Shown piece after piece: positions 16,808 through 25,895 of a stretch of DNA of 64,000 nucleotides. The notes below the pieces were generated by a model. That model searched no databases. It saw only the letters and a list, made by a program, of their open reading frames with translations, and was not told where the DNA came from. The stretch is from contig JAWPMO010000001.1 in assembly GCA_033344875.1 (NCBI GenBank), positions 1,513,595 to 1,577,594 of the forward strand, in the 5' to 3' direction. The stretch comes from Ilumatobacteraceae bacterium (GTDB lineage: Bacteria; Actinomycetota; Acidimicrobiia; Acidimicrobiales; Ilumatobacteraceae). The translations under genes and the position numbers were made by a program. The stretch's first letter is position 1. Every line of letters starts with the position of its first letter.

Positions 16808-19800
16808 TCAGTGGCCCTCGAAGGTCTTGTCCATGAGCTCGGCGAGCTCCTGGTCGTGAACGGCCTTGGAACCGGTCGCCGGGCTACCGGACTCGTGCCG
16901 TGCGATGTGCCGCAGGTCGTAGCCGAGGTCCTTGACCCGCCAGACGTGGTGCTCGATGAAGTTCCAGGCGCCCATGTTGGCCGGCTCCTCCTGCAACCAA
17001 CGCAGTTCCTTGGCGTTCGGGTACTGCTCCTGGACGACGCGGAGCATCTCGGTCGTCGGCAACGGGTAGAGCTGCTCGACACGAACGATCGCGACCGGGG
17101 CATCGCGTTCGTCGCGAGCCGCCATCGCATCCCACGCCACCTTGCCGGAGCAGAACACCACCCGCTCGACGGCGGCGGGATCGGCGACGTTCGGGTCGTC
17201 GAGCACCTCTTCGAACGAGCCCGTGGTGAGCTCGTCGATGTGGGAGCGGGTCTGCTTCATGCGCAAGCCCTGCTTGGGAGTGAAGAGGATCAGCGGCGTG
17301 TGCCGCTCGCTGTGCACCTGGCGACGGAGCAGGTGGAAGTACTGCGCCGCCGTCGTGGCGTTGCACACCTGCATGTTGTCTTCGGCCGCGAGCGTGAGGA
17401 AACGTTCGATCCGGGCCGACGAGTGCTCGGGCCCCTGCCCCTCGTAACCGTGCGGGAGGAGCAGCACGACGCCATTGCGCTGGCCCCACTTGTCTTCGGC
17501 GGCGACGATGTACTGGTCGATGATGACCTGTGCGCCGTTGATGAAGTCGCCGAACTGCGCTTCCCACATGACGAGCGCTTCGGTGTTGGAGTGGGCATAG
17601 CCGTACTCGTAGCCGAGCGCCGCGTATTCGCTGAGCAGGGAGTCGTAGACCCAGTAGTTCGCCTCGGCACCCTCGAGCCCGGCGAGGGGGATCCAGGGGA
17701 CTCCGGTCTCGAAGTCGACCAGGGCGGCGTGGCGCTGGCTGAACGTCCCGCGCCGGGAGTCTTCGCCGGAGAGCCGGACCGGATGGCCCTCGAGGATCAG
17801 CGAACCGATCGCGAGCGACTCGGCCGTCGCCCAGTCGAGATCGTGGTCGGCGTCGAACTGCTGGTTGCGCAGCTCGAACTGTTTCGCCAGCTTCGGGTGC
17901 GGCGTGAACCCGTCGGGGTACGCCGTGAGCTGCGCGAAGATGCGTTCGAGCGTGTCGCGGTCGACGCCGGTCTGGATGTGCGGCAGCACGCCGGCCGGTT
18001 TGGGCGGCGGCGGCACCTTGTGGACCTCGGACGCCTTCGAGCGGGTCTCCTCGAGCGCGACCTGGAGCTTGCTCTGGAAGTCGCTCAGCGCCTGCTCGGC
18101 CTCGTCGACGGTGATGTCACCGCGCTTGACCAGCGTCTCGACGTAGAGCTTGCGCACGCTGCGTCGCTCGGCGATCGCCTGGTACATCAGCGGCTGCGTG
18201 TAGCTCGGGTCGTCGCCCTCGTTGTGACCGTGGCGGCGGTAGCACACCATGTCGATCACGACGTCCTTGTGGAACTTCTGGCGGTACTCCCAGGCGAGCC
18301 GGGCGACCCGAACGCACGCCTCGGGATCGTCGCCGTTGACATGGAAGATCGGCGCCTGCACGGTCTTGGCGACGTCGGAGCAGTACAGCGACGAGCGGCT
18401 CATCTCCGGTGCCGTGGTGAAACCGATCTGGTTGTTGATGATCAGGTGGATCGTGCCACCGACCCGGTAGCCCGCGATGTCGCTCATCGCGAGGCACTCG
18501 GCGACGACGCCCTGGCCGGCGAACGCCGCGTCGCCGTGGATCAGCAGCGGGAGGACCGAGAACGCACCGATCGGCTCGATCTGGTCCTGTCGGGCCCTGA
18601 CCATGCCCATGACGATCGGATCGACGGTCTCGAGATGGCTCGGGTTGGCCGCGAGTTCGATCGGGATGTCGGCGCCGGTCGGGCTCTCGTACTTGCCGGA
18701 GGCGCCCAGGTGGTACTTGACGTCGCCGGAGCCCTGGACGGTGTTGGGGTCGACGTGGCCCTCGAACTCGGAGAAGATCGCCTCGTAGCTCTTGCCCATG
18801 ATGTTGGACAGCACGTTGAGTCGGCCGCGATGCGCCATGCCGAGCACCGCGCCCTCGAGGCCCTCGTCGGCGGCGCCGGACAGGATCTCGTCGAGGATCG
18901 GGATCGCCGACTCGGCACCCTCGATGCCGAACCGCTTGGTCCCGACGTACTTGGTGGCGAGGAACTTCTCGAAGGCCTCGGCGGCGTTGAGGCGCTCGAG
19001 GATGCGGTCCTTCTGCGCCTTGGCGAAGGGTGGCGGCTTGACCTCGACGTGCTCCTGGATCCACTTCTGCTCTTCGGTGTTCTGGATGTGCATGTACTCC
19101 ACACCGATGGTGCGGCAGTACGCATCGCGCAGGACGCCGAGCAGATCGCCGAGCGTCAGCTTGTGGGTTCCGCCGACGTCGTCGGTGAGGAACTCACGGT
19201 CGAGGTCCCAGATGGTGAGGCCGTAGGTGGCCGGGTCGAGCTCGACCGGCATGTGCGGTTGCTTCCAGTGGAGCGGGTCGAGGTCGGCGATGAGGTGACC
19301 GCGCACGCGGTGGACGCGGATCAGCTTCGCGACGGCCATCTGCTTGGCCAGCATCGCCTCTTCACGATCGAGCGGGTTGAGGTCGGGACGCCATTTGACC
19401 GCCTCGTACGGCATGTCGAGGTCGGTGAAGATGTCTTCGTAGAAGCCGTGCTCACCGAGCAGCAGCTCGTGCATCCGCTTCAGGAAGAGCCCGGACTCGG
19501 CGCCCTGGATGATGCGGTGGTCGTAGGTCGAGGTGATCGTGATCACCTTCGACACGCCCATCGCCGACAGGTTGCGACGGTCGGCGCCTTCGAACTCGGC
19601 CGGGTAGTCGATGCTGCCGACCCCGACGATGACGCCCTGACCGGGCATCAGCCGCGGTACCGACTGGACGGTGCCGATGGTTCCGGGGTTGGTCAGCGTG
19701 ACGTTCGCACCGGCGTAGTCGTCGATGGTGAGCTTGTTGTTCTTGACCTTGCGGATGATCTCCTCGTACGCGGCGAGGAACCCGTTGAAGTCGAGTTGAT

Positions 19801-20467
19801 CGGCGTTCTTCAGCACGGGGACGATCAGGCTGCGGGTGCCGTCGCCGTTGTCGACGTCGACCGCGAGGCCCATGTTGACGTGCTCGTTGCGGACGACGCG
19901 CGGCTTGCCGTCGGAGCCGGTCGCGAAGCCGTTCTTCATGTTCGGGACGGACTCGGAGATCGACCGGATGATCGCATAGCCGATCAGGTGGGTGAAGCTG
20001 ACCTTGCCGAGGCCCGAGCGGGCGCGGTAGCCGTTGATCACCCTGCGGTTGACCTCGAGCAACTTGGCCGGGATGTTCCGGAAGCTGGTGGCGGTCGGCA
20101 CCTCGAGGCTGGCCGTCATGTTGCGCACGATCGCGGCGCCGACACCCTTGATCGGCTCGCCCGGCTCGTCGGCGGGTTCGGCCTTGGCCTTCGGCGTCGC
20201 CTCCGGGGCGGGTGCCGCAGCGGGTGCAGGTGCCGGCGCGGCGGCCGTCTCCGAGGCAGGGGCGTCGGCCGCCGGCGCCTCATCGGCGGGTGGAGCCGTG
20301 GTCGTCTGTTGTGAGTGCGCCGGGGCGCTCACCGACCGGTAGTCCTCGAAGAACTCCTGCCAGGAGTCGCCCACCGAGTCGGGGTCGGCACGGTATTGCT
20401 CGTACATTTCCTCGACGAGCCAGGAGTTGGCCCCGAATCCCGAGCCGTTGGAGTCTGATGCAGCCAT
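16808..20467 (-). CDS. kgd: Multifunctional 2-oxoglutarate decarboxylase/dehydrogenase (Kgd)
   Basis: A 1219-residue fusion like mycobacterial Kgd (about 1230). The N-terminal helix (NSWLVEEMYEQYRADPDSVG) is followed by an Ala/Pro-rich linker (45-115). Next is an E2-type succinyltransferase core near 130-350 (TYDHRIIQGAESG), then the ThDP-dependent E1 part (HGDAAFAGQGVVAE, IINNQIGFTT, GHNEGDDPSYTQP). It decarboxylates 2-oxoglutarate and, with lipoyl partners, makes succinyl-CoA in the TCA cycle. ATG 20467 gives the family N-terminus; a longer frame upstream has no homology. It is divergent from the gene at 20546. Confidence 0.96.
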   Translation of the reverse strand: MAASDSNGSGFGANSWLVEEMYEQYRADPDSVGDSWQEFFEDYRSVSAPAHSQQTTTAPPADEAPAADAPASETAAAPAPAPAAAPAPEATPKAKAEPADEPGEPIKGVGAAIVRNMTASLEVPTATSFRNIPAKLLEVNRRVINGYRARSGLGKVSFTHLIGYAIIRSISESVPNMKNGFATGSDGKPRVVRNEHVNMGLAVDVDNGDGTRSLIVPVLKNADQLDFNGFLAAYEEIIRKVKNNKLTIDDYAGANVTLTNPGTIGTVQSVPRLMPGQGVIVGVGSIDYPAEFEGADRRNLSAMGVSKVITITSTYDHRIIQGAESGLFLKRMHELLLGEHGFYEDIFTDLDMPYEAVKWRPDLNPLDREEAMLAKQMAVAKLIRVHRVRGHLIADLDPLHWKQPHMPVELDPATYGLTIWDLDREFLTDDVGGTHKLTLGDLLGVLRDAYCRTIGVEYMHIQNTEEQKWIQEHVEVKPPPFAKAQKDRILERLNAAEAFEKFLATKYVGTKRFGIEGAESAIPILDEILSGAADEGLEGAVLGMAHRGRLNVLSNIMGKSYEAIFSEFEGHVDPNTVQGSGDVKYHLGASGKYESPTGADIPIELAANPSHLETVDPIVMGMVRARQDQIEPIGAFSVLPLLIHGDAAFAGQGVVAECLAMSDIAGYRVGGTIHLIINNQIGFTTAPEMSRSSLYCSDVAKTVQAPIFHVNGDDPEACVRVARLAWEYRQKFHKDVVIDMVCYRRHGHNEGDDPSYTQPLMYQAIAERRSVRKLYVETLVKRGDITVDEAEQALSDFQSKLQVALEETRSKASEVHKVPPPPKPAGVLPHIQTGVDRDTLERIFAQLTAYPDGFTPHPKLAKQFELRNQQFDADHDLDWATAESLAIGSLILEGHPVRLSGEDSRRGTFSQRHAALVDFETGVPWIPLAGLEGAEANYWVYDSLLSEYAALGYEYGYAHSNTEALVMWEAQFGDFINGAQVIIDQYIVAAEDKWGQRNGVVLLLPHGYEGQGPEHSSARIERFLTLAAEDNMQVCNATTAAQYFHLLRRQVHSERHTPLILFTPKQGLRMKQTRSHIDELTTGSFEEVLDDPNVADPAAVERVVFCSGKVAWDAMAARDERDAPVAIVRVEQLYPLPTTEMLRVVQEQYPNAKELRWLQEEPANMGAWNFIEHHVWRVKDLGYDLRHIARHESGSPATGSKAVHDQELAELMDKTFEGH

Positions 20468-20545
20468 CGGTTCCGATGGTATCCCGCCTCCCCCTCCACC
20501 ACCCGAAACAGCGCCAAGACTCCTCCGATCTGGCAGCATGTGCGG

Positions 20546-21550
20546 ATGCAAGCGGGCCAAGACGACCACTCGGGAGACGACCTCACCTCCCCACCGAGTG
20601 ACGACACACCGATCGCACCCCCGCCGACCGAACCCGCCGGTCCGGTCCTCCCCCGGTCCGAGGTGACCGCTCCACCGTCGATGATGGCGACGGTCGCCAC
20701 ACCCACCCGGGGCGGCGACACGTGGTACCGCAGCGACCAGGACCGGTTCCGCAGCGTGCATCGGCGGGCGAACCCGTGGTATCGCCGGCTCGCCCGCGGG
20801 GTGATCGGCCTGGCGTTCCTCGCCGCCGCCGGGATCGGCCTGTTCTTCGCCGCACGGCTCGTCCAGGACTTCCTCGACCGTGACCGGCTCCCGGCGCAGG
20901 GCGTCGACCTGCCCGAGATCCGGTCGACCAGCTTCGAACTGCGTTCGACCGCGCCGGCGCCGCAACTCGACGGCACCCTCACGCTCGACGCGGCGACCAA
21001 GGCATTCGAGTTCATCGGTCGCGGCACCGGTTCGCAGGCCGGGATCCAGGTCGTCAGCCCCGACGGCGCCACCGTCTACATGCGCGTCGGGGCCGGCAAC
21101 TGGGAGCGGCCCGTCGGCGGCGAACAGATCGTGACCGACGTGACGACGGCCGTCGCATACCTCGCCGACGACGACAGCGCCGACGACATCCTCACCTCAC
21201 AGCTGCGGCGTGGGTACGTGGATCTCCTCGACCGCACCGAGATCGGCACCGACGACGAGGTGCGTCAGTACGAACTCCGCCTCGACACCCGCTCGTTCGA
21301 AGACGACTTCCCGCTGCAGTACTCGCAGTTCGAGCAGCGGGCGATCCCCGGCGTCCAGTCGGTTCGCGGGCTCCTGGTCACGATCACGCTCGACGACGAC
21401 GACGTCCTGGTCGGCGTCGACGACGCCGGCACGAACTGGTCGTGGCAGCGGCTCGCCTACAGCGATCAGCCGTTCGCCCCGATCGACCCGGCCGACGACC
21501 TGTTGGGCAACACGATCGAGATCACCGACGGCACCGTCGGCGACGGCTGA
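20546..21550 (+). CDS. Single-pass membrane protein, unknown function
   Basis: A 334-residue protein with a disordered Pro/Asp/Thr-rich N-terminus of about 55 residues, then a basic patch (RRANPWYRRLARG) before one membrane helix (VIGLAFLAAAGIGLFFAARLV, near residues 92-112). A largely acidic extracellular domain follows, with repeated beta-strand patterns (GTLTLDAATKAFEFIGRG, GIQVVSPDGATVYMRVGAG). No family is recognised. Start ATG 20546 or GTG 20540; neither has a clear Shine-Dalgarno. The topology suggests the C-terminus is outside. Confidence 0.65.
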   Translation: MQAGQDDHSGDDLTSPPSDDTPIAPPPTEPAGPVLPRSEVTAPPSMMATVATPTRGGDTWYRSDQDRFRSVHRRANPWYRRLARGVIGLAFLAAAGIGLFFAARLVQDFLDRDRLPAQGVDLPEIRSTSFELRSTAPAPQLDGTLTLDAATKAFEFIGRGTGSQAGIQVVSPDGATVYMRVGAGNWERPVGGEQIVTDVTTAVAYLADDDSADDILTSQLRRGYVDLLDRTEIGTDDEVRQYELRLDTRSFEDDFPLQYSQFEQRAIPGVQSVRGLLVTITLDDDDVLVGVDDAGTNWSWQRLAYSDQPFAPIDPADDLLGNTIEITDGTVGDG

Positions 21551-21580
21551 ACGCCGGTCCCGGCGACGTCCGACGGAGCG

Positions 21581-22468
21581 TCAGATCCGTTCGAGAGCAC
21601 CCTCGGCGAACAGCGGGGTGATCGCGTAGCGCTCGGCGTCGGCACGCATCTCGTCGTCGGACGGCACACGCAACTCCCCCTCGGCGGCAGCGATCGCGAG
21701 CGGGAGCAGCCGAGCGTCGCTGCTCGTGTTGAGGAACAGGTCGTCGTTGCCCAGTACGTAGCGAACCGCCCGATCGACCGCGTCGGCGTCGGTGAGCGGT
21801 TCGTACCAGCTGAAGTGCGGCTGGTCCGGCCGCGCCCAGCGGCCGCGAGCGATCGCCTTGATGGTCTGCACGGCGACGTTGCGCTCGGCGCACATCGTTC
21901 GGAGCGACCCGACGTCGGACCGATACGCGTCGCTCTGCATCAGCGAGAAGTTGTAGGGAAGGAGCACACTGTCGAAGTCGAACTCGGCGAGGCTCCGTGC
22001 GTGCATCCCGGCGATGCGCAGGCCGTGGCCCGTCACCCCGATGCCTCGGGTCAGGCCTTCGTCGCGGGCGGCCGCCAGCGCGTCGACCGCGCCGTCGGGC
22101 GCGAATGCAGCAGCCCATTCGTCGGCTTCGACCAGGTTGTGGAGTTGGATCAAGTCGACGTGGTCGACGCCGAGACGCTCGAGCGAGCGCTCGAGTTCGG
22201 CCCGGGCGTCGCTGCCCGATCGGGCACCGGTCTTGGTGGCGAGGAAGAACCGGTCGCGATGGTCGGAGAGGAACGGTGCCAGCCGCAACTCGGAATCGCC
22301 GTACGACGCCGCGGTGTCGAGATGATTGATGCCGGCGCGATCCACGATCTCGAGCGTCGCGTCGGCGCGCTGCTGGCTCATGGCGCCGAGCGCCGCTGCG
22401 CCGAAGATGACACGGGTCGACGAGTGGCCGGTGCGGCCGAACGGCGTGGTGGGGATCACGCTCCGCAC
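21581..22468 (-). CDS. Aldo/keto reductase
   Basis: A 295-residue NADPH-dependent oxidoreductase of the AKR TIM-barrel type. The catalytic Asp and Tyr lie in HLDTAASYGDSE (near 49-60), the Lys in LATKTGAR and the His in IQLHNL. Later blocks such as RGIGVTGHG and the C-terminal cofactor-binding helices are present. The start is GTG 22468, with GTG 22459 as an alternative. Substrate is unknown. It is divergent from the hypothetical gene at 22619 across a promoter-like spacer. Confidence 0.9.
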   Translation of the reverse strand: MRSVIPTTPFGRTGHSSTRVIFGAAALGAMSQQRADATLEIVDRAGINHLDTAASYGDSELRLAPFLSDHRDRFFLATKTGARSGSDARAELERSLERLGVDHVDLIQLHNLVEADEWAAAFAPDGAVDALAAARDEGLTRGIGVTGHGLRIAGMHARSLAEFDFDSVLLPYNFSLMQSDAYRSDVGSLRTMCAERNVAVQTIKAIARGRWARPDQPHFSWYEPLTDADAVDRAVRYVLGNDDLFLNTSSDARLLPLAIAAAEGELRVPSDDEMRADAERYAITPLFAEGALERI

Positions 22469-22523
22469 CGTACCACCGCGTTATCACCACTCTTCGTAGT
22501 ACGTTCGCTACTTGAAGCGAAAT

Positions 22524-22597
22524 TCTTGACATTCGGGGGTGGATTCGCGGGGACATTCACCTTAATGTGTGGTTGTTGACACGTTCTTGACATTCGC
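22524..22597 (+). promoter_or_regulatory. Duplicated TTCTTGACATTCG boxes upstream of the gene at 22619
   Basis: The 13-base sequence TTCTTGACATTCG occurs at 22524-22536 and again at 22585-22597. A third TTGACA lies at 22576-22581 and a related GGACATTC at 22551. TTGACA is the -35 consensus, but no well-spaced -10 is evident, so the repeats could also be binding sites of a regulator. The spacer is much less GC-rich than its surroundings. Confidence 0.45.
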
Positions 22598-22618
22598 CCG
22601 ACTCACGAGGACCGCCCC

Positions 22619-23221
22619 ATGATCACCACGGAGACCACCCGAATCCACGAAGGATCACCACGGTCGTCCGGCGCCACCACTCGACCGGGTGCCACGGCGA
22701 GTGCGATCGCGCAGTTCGATCGCCTGACCGATCGGGCGACGGTCGCCGCGGTGGGCGTCGCCCTCCATCACTTCATCGATCCGCTGGCAGCAGCCCCGGA
22801 TCTGTCGCTCCACCGGGCCACGACCGTCCTGACCAAACAGGCGCGTCCGCTGATCGACCGCCCCGACGGGCTCGACGCACTCCGCGAACTCGTGATCGAC
22901 CCGCGGCGGGTGGCGATGCCCGACGGCCGCACCGCCGCCGAAGTCTGCGGCGACGCCTGGGATGACGTCCGTGCCGTCGCCCTCGACCGGGCGAACTCGG
23001 CCTGTGAGGGGGCCGAGACGTTCGGCCAGATGGCGCTCCTCAACCTGGCCGTGATCCGGGGCGTGAACGCCCGCCACCCGTGGTGGGGCACCGCGGCCTG
23101 GGGACGCCACGTCGACATCTGGGCGTTCAGCCGGGAGCCGTCGCGCCGTCAACGCGCCAGCGTGCTCGCCGACCCCGAGCTCGCACCCGACGACGTGCTG
23201 CTCGACGTGCTCAGCGCCTGA
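22619..23221 (+). CDS. Hypothetical protein
   Basis: A 200-residue soluble protein without recognised family. It has a disordered N-terminus of about 28 residues, then helical segments (IAQFDRLTDRATVAAVGVAL; DRANSACEGAETFGQMALLN; QRASVLADPELAPDDVLLD). The short block HPWWGTAAWGRHVDIWAFSR is aromatic-rich. There are two cysteines. AGGA about ten bases before ATG 22619 supports the start. The 3' end overlaps the convergent EamA gene by 11 bases. It is preceded by the duplicated TTCTTGACATTCG boxes. Confidence 0.6.
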   Translation: MITTETTRIHEGSPRSSGATTRPGATASAIAQFDRLTDRATVAAVGVALHHFIDPLAAAPDLSLHRATTVLTKQARPLIDRPDGLDALRELVIDPRRVAMPDGRTAAEVCGDAWDDVRAVALDRANSACEGAETFGQMALLNLAVIRGVNARHPWWGTAAWGRHVDIWAFSREPSRRQRASVLADPELAPDDVLLDVLSA

Positions 23222-24128
23222 GTCTCGTCGCCGGCGCCGACGTGTTCACGAGGTACGCCCCGGACACGGCGATCGAACTGCCGATCACCGCCAGTGCCTC
23301 GACCGACTCACCCCGGAACACGACGCCGAGGAACAGCGAGACCGCCGGGATCAGGTAGGTGGTCGATGCCGCACGGGTGCCCCCGTAGCGACCGGCGTTC
23401 GACGCCATCTGGACGAAGGCCAGCCCGGTGCCGAGCGCCCCGAGCACTGCGACCGCCACCGCACTCCGCCAGACGAACTCGGATTCGCCGATGCCGGCCA
23501 GACCGAGTGGAGCGGTCAGCACGAACGCGACCGCGAGGCCACGCATGATCACCGGCAGCGAACCCAGACGACGCTGGACCGGGCCGGCCAGGTTGAGGGC
23601 GATGCCGTAGCAGCCGAGCGCCCCGAGGATCATCAACACACCGCCGGCACTCGAGCCGCCGTCCGACCAGGACGGCAGCGCGATCAACACGATGCCGGCC
23701 AGTCCGACGAGCAGACCGATCTGCTGGCGTCGCGGTGGGAACGCTGCCACGACGACCGCAGCGACGGCCGCAGTGAAGATCGGGTTGGCTCCGTTCAGCA
23801 TCCCGGTCACGCTCGACGAGACCCGCTGCTCGGCGAGCGAGAACAACGTCAACGGCAGCGCCATCCACACGAGGCCGAGCGTCGCGATCATCGGCCACGC
23901 ATCACGCGGCACCGGCCGCCTGGCAGCCGGAACCGCCGCCAACACCGTGAGGCCGAACGCGATCCGCATCCACGTGACGAGGTACGGCGAGAACGCGTCG
24001 AGTCCTTCGGCGATGAGGAAGAAGCTCGATCCCCAGATCAAGCCGGGAATCGCGATCGCGACCCAGTCCATCGGTCCGAGCTCGACGTCTTCCGGGGCGA
24101 CCGGAGGGCTGGTGGACGGTGCGCTCAT
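23211..24128 (-). CDS. EamA/DMT-superfamily permease
   Basis: A 305-residue protein with about ten membrane helices in two EamA repeats. The first repeat begins WVAIAIPGLIWGSSFFLIAEG and contains MLNGANPIFTAAVAA; the second contains GALGCYGIALNLAG and AASTTYLIPAVSLFLGVVF. The C-terminus is basic (ATRLRR). Such proteins export amino acids or other small metabolites. ATG 24128 gives a short cytoplasmic tail. It is divergent from the methyltransferase at 24250. Confidence 0.88.
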   Translation of the reverse strand: MSAPSTSPPVAPEDVELGPMDWVAIAIPGLIWGSSFFLIAEGLDAFSPYLVTWMRIAFGLTVLAAVPAARRPVPRDAWPMIATLGLVWMALPLTLFSLAEQRVSSSVTGMLNGANPIFTAAVAAVVVAAFPPRRQQIGLLVGLAGIVLIALPSWSDGGSSAGGVLMILGALGCYGIALNLAGPVQRRLGSLPVIMRGLAVAFVLTAPLGLAGIGESEFVWRSAVAVAVLGALGTGLAFVQMASNAGRYGGTRAASTTYLIPAVSLFLGVVFRGESVEALAVIGSSIAVSGAYLVNTSAPATRLRR

Positions 24129-24249
24129 CGTGCCCGGCACGCTATGTCCGGAACCCGACCGGTGCCTGGAGGGTTTCGGACCTCGTGTCCGGCCCGACCC
24201 GCCGCGAACTCCTCCCCGTCCGATACGACCGGTGTGCCAACGTGACGTC

Positions 24250-24984
24250 ATGCCCGACCAGCACCTCGACCCGACGGTCGCCGCCACGTACGACGCCCGC
24301 GTGGCCGACCGATTCGACCCTGACCTGCTCGCGGCCACCACCGGCCGCCTCGCCGAACTGGCCGGTGGCGGCGCAGCGCTCGAATTCGCGATCGGTACGG
24401 GCCGGGTCGCGCTGCCGCTGACGGAGCGCGGCGTGGAGGTGCACGGCATCGAGCTCTCCGAACCGATGCTCGCCGAGCTCCGGGCCAAGCCGGGCGGCGA
24501 CTCGATCCCGGTCACGGTCGGCGACATGACATCGACGCCGGTCCCCGGCACGTTCTCGCTGGTGTACCTCGTGTTCAACACGATCGGGAACCTGACCACG
24601 CAGGGGGCCCAGGTCGCCTGCTTCCGGAACGCTGCGGCCCACCTCGAGCCGGGCGGACACTTCGTGATCGAGGTCGGCGTGCCCGACCCGCCGCGGCGCC
24701 ACGAGCCCAGCCGCTTCCGTCCGTTCTCGGTCACCGACGATCACATCGGGATCGACGAGTACGTCGACCCCGTCGACCAGGTGTTCGTCTCGCACCACTA
24801 CCGACCGAACGACGAGGAGGGGGCGCGGGTCTCCGGGCGCTTCCGCTACGTGTGGCCGTCCGAGCTCGATCTCATGGCGCAGCTCGCCGGTATGCGCTTG
24901 CGGCACCGGTGGGGCGGTTGGGACGGCGACGTGTTCACCCACTCGTCGCCGAGCCACGTCTCGGTCTGGCAGCTCTCGGCCTGA
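24250..24984 (+). CDS. SAM-dependent class I methyltransferase
   Basis: A 244-residue Rossmann-fold methyltransferase. Motif I is ALEFAIGTGRVALPL (near 42-56), motif II GIELSEPM, motif post-II VTVGDMTSTPVPGTF and motif IV LVYLVFNTIGNLT; AHLEPGGHFVIEV is the post-IV strand. The substrate cannot be predicted. ATG 24250 is used because the frame upstream overlaps the divergent EamA promoter and has no homology. Confidence 0.9.
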   Translation: MPDQHLDPTVAATYDARVADRFDPDLLAATTGRLAELAGGGAALEFAIGTGRVALPLTERGVEVHGIELSEPMLAELRAKPGGDSIPVTVGDMTSTPVPGTFSLVYLVFNTIGNLTTQGAQVACFRNAAAHLEPGGHFVIEVGVPDPPRRHEPSRFRPFSVTDDHIGIDEYVDPVDQVFVSHHYRPNDEEGARVSGRFRYVWPSELDLMAQLAGMRLRHRWGGWDGDVFTHSSPSHVSVWQLSA

Positions 24985-25024
24985 CCGGCGTCACCTCCTC
25001 GGCCGGTCGTGCGAGACTTCCCAC

Positions 25025-25837
25025 GTGGCCCTGATCAGCGAGACCGACGTGGAGACGTTCGAACGCGACGGCGCCGCCGTGCTCCGGGGCGCGCTCTCGC
25101 CCGACTTCATCGAACAGCTCGCGGCCGGCGTCGAGTACAACCGCACCCATCCCAGCGAGTGGTCGCACCGGTACACCAATCCCGACGAGTCGGTGGGGTT
25201 CTGGACCGACTACGTGACCTGGCCGAACGTGCCCGAGTACCGAGCGGTCGTGTTCGAGAGCGGACTGGCACGTGTGGCCGCCCGGTTGATGCGATCCGAC
25301 ACGGTGCGGTTCTTCCACGAACACGTCCTCGTCAAGGAACCGGGCGCGTCCGAGCGGACGCCGTGGCACCACGACCAGCCGTACTACTCGGTCGACGGCG
25401 ACCAGAACGTCAGCATGTGGATCGGGCTCGACCCCGTCCCCCACGATCGGGCCGTGCGCTTCCTGGCGGGTTCGCATCGCTGGAACCGGTGGTTCATCCC
25501 TCGCAAGTTCATCGACCACACCCCGTACGCGCCCGAGAGCGACCGCTACGAACTGCTCCCCGACATCGACCGGATGATCGCCGACGAGCCCGACACCTAC
25601 CGGACGGTCTCGTTCGACACCGAGCCCGGCGACGTCGTCGTGTTCCACTACCGCACGTTGCACGATGCGCCGGGCAACGCGTCGACGGCACGACGCCGCC
25701 GTGCGGTCAGCCTGCGGTGGGTCGGTGACGACGCCCGGTGGGCCGAGCGCCCGTGGCAGGTCTCACCGCCCTACGAGGCCGACGGGCTGTCGGTCGGTGA
25801 CGAACTCGACGACGCCCGATTTCCGCTCGTCGTCTGA
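25025..25837 (+). CDS. Phytanoyl-CoA dioxygenase (PhyH) family protein
   Basis: A 270-residue Fe(II)/2-oxoglutarate dioxygenase fold. The iron-binding HxD lies in PWHHDQPYY near residue 118, the distal His in RTLHDAPGN near 213 and the 2-oxoglutarate-binding Arg in RRAVSLRW. Substrate class is unknown; relatives hydroxylate small organic acids, acyl-CoA or secondary metabolites. The start is GTG. It lies 58 bases before the thioredoxin-like fusion gene on the same strand and may be co-transcribed with it and the UGSC selenoprotein. Confidence 0.9.
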   Translation: MALISETDVETFERDGAAVLRGALSPDFIEQLAAGVEYNRTHPSEWSHRYTNPDESVGFWTDYVTWPNVPEYRAVVFESGLARVAARLMRSDTVRFFHEHVLVKEPGASERTPWHHDQPYYSVDGDQNVSMWIGLDPVPHDRAVRFLAGSHRWNRWFIPRKFIDHTPYAPESDRYELLPDIDRMIADEPDTYRTVSFDTEPGDVVVFHYRTLHDAPGNASTARRRRAVSLRWVGDDARWAERPWQVSPPYEADGLSVGDELDDARFPLVV

Positions 25838-25895
25838 GCCGGCCGGCCGCCACCCGCTGACGGCCTCGATCGCGATGAGCGATACGGTCGCGGAC

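Noticed and set aside
16811-20314. 1167-codon plus-strand open frame
   Set aside because: It lies antisense to kgd, whose protein has complete 2-oxoglutarate decarboxylase domains. The long antisense frame is a consequence of GC-rich codon bias.
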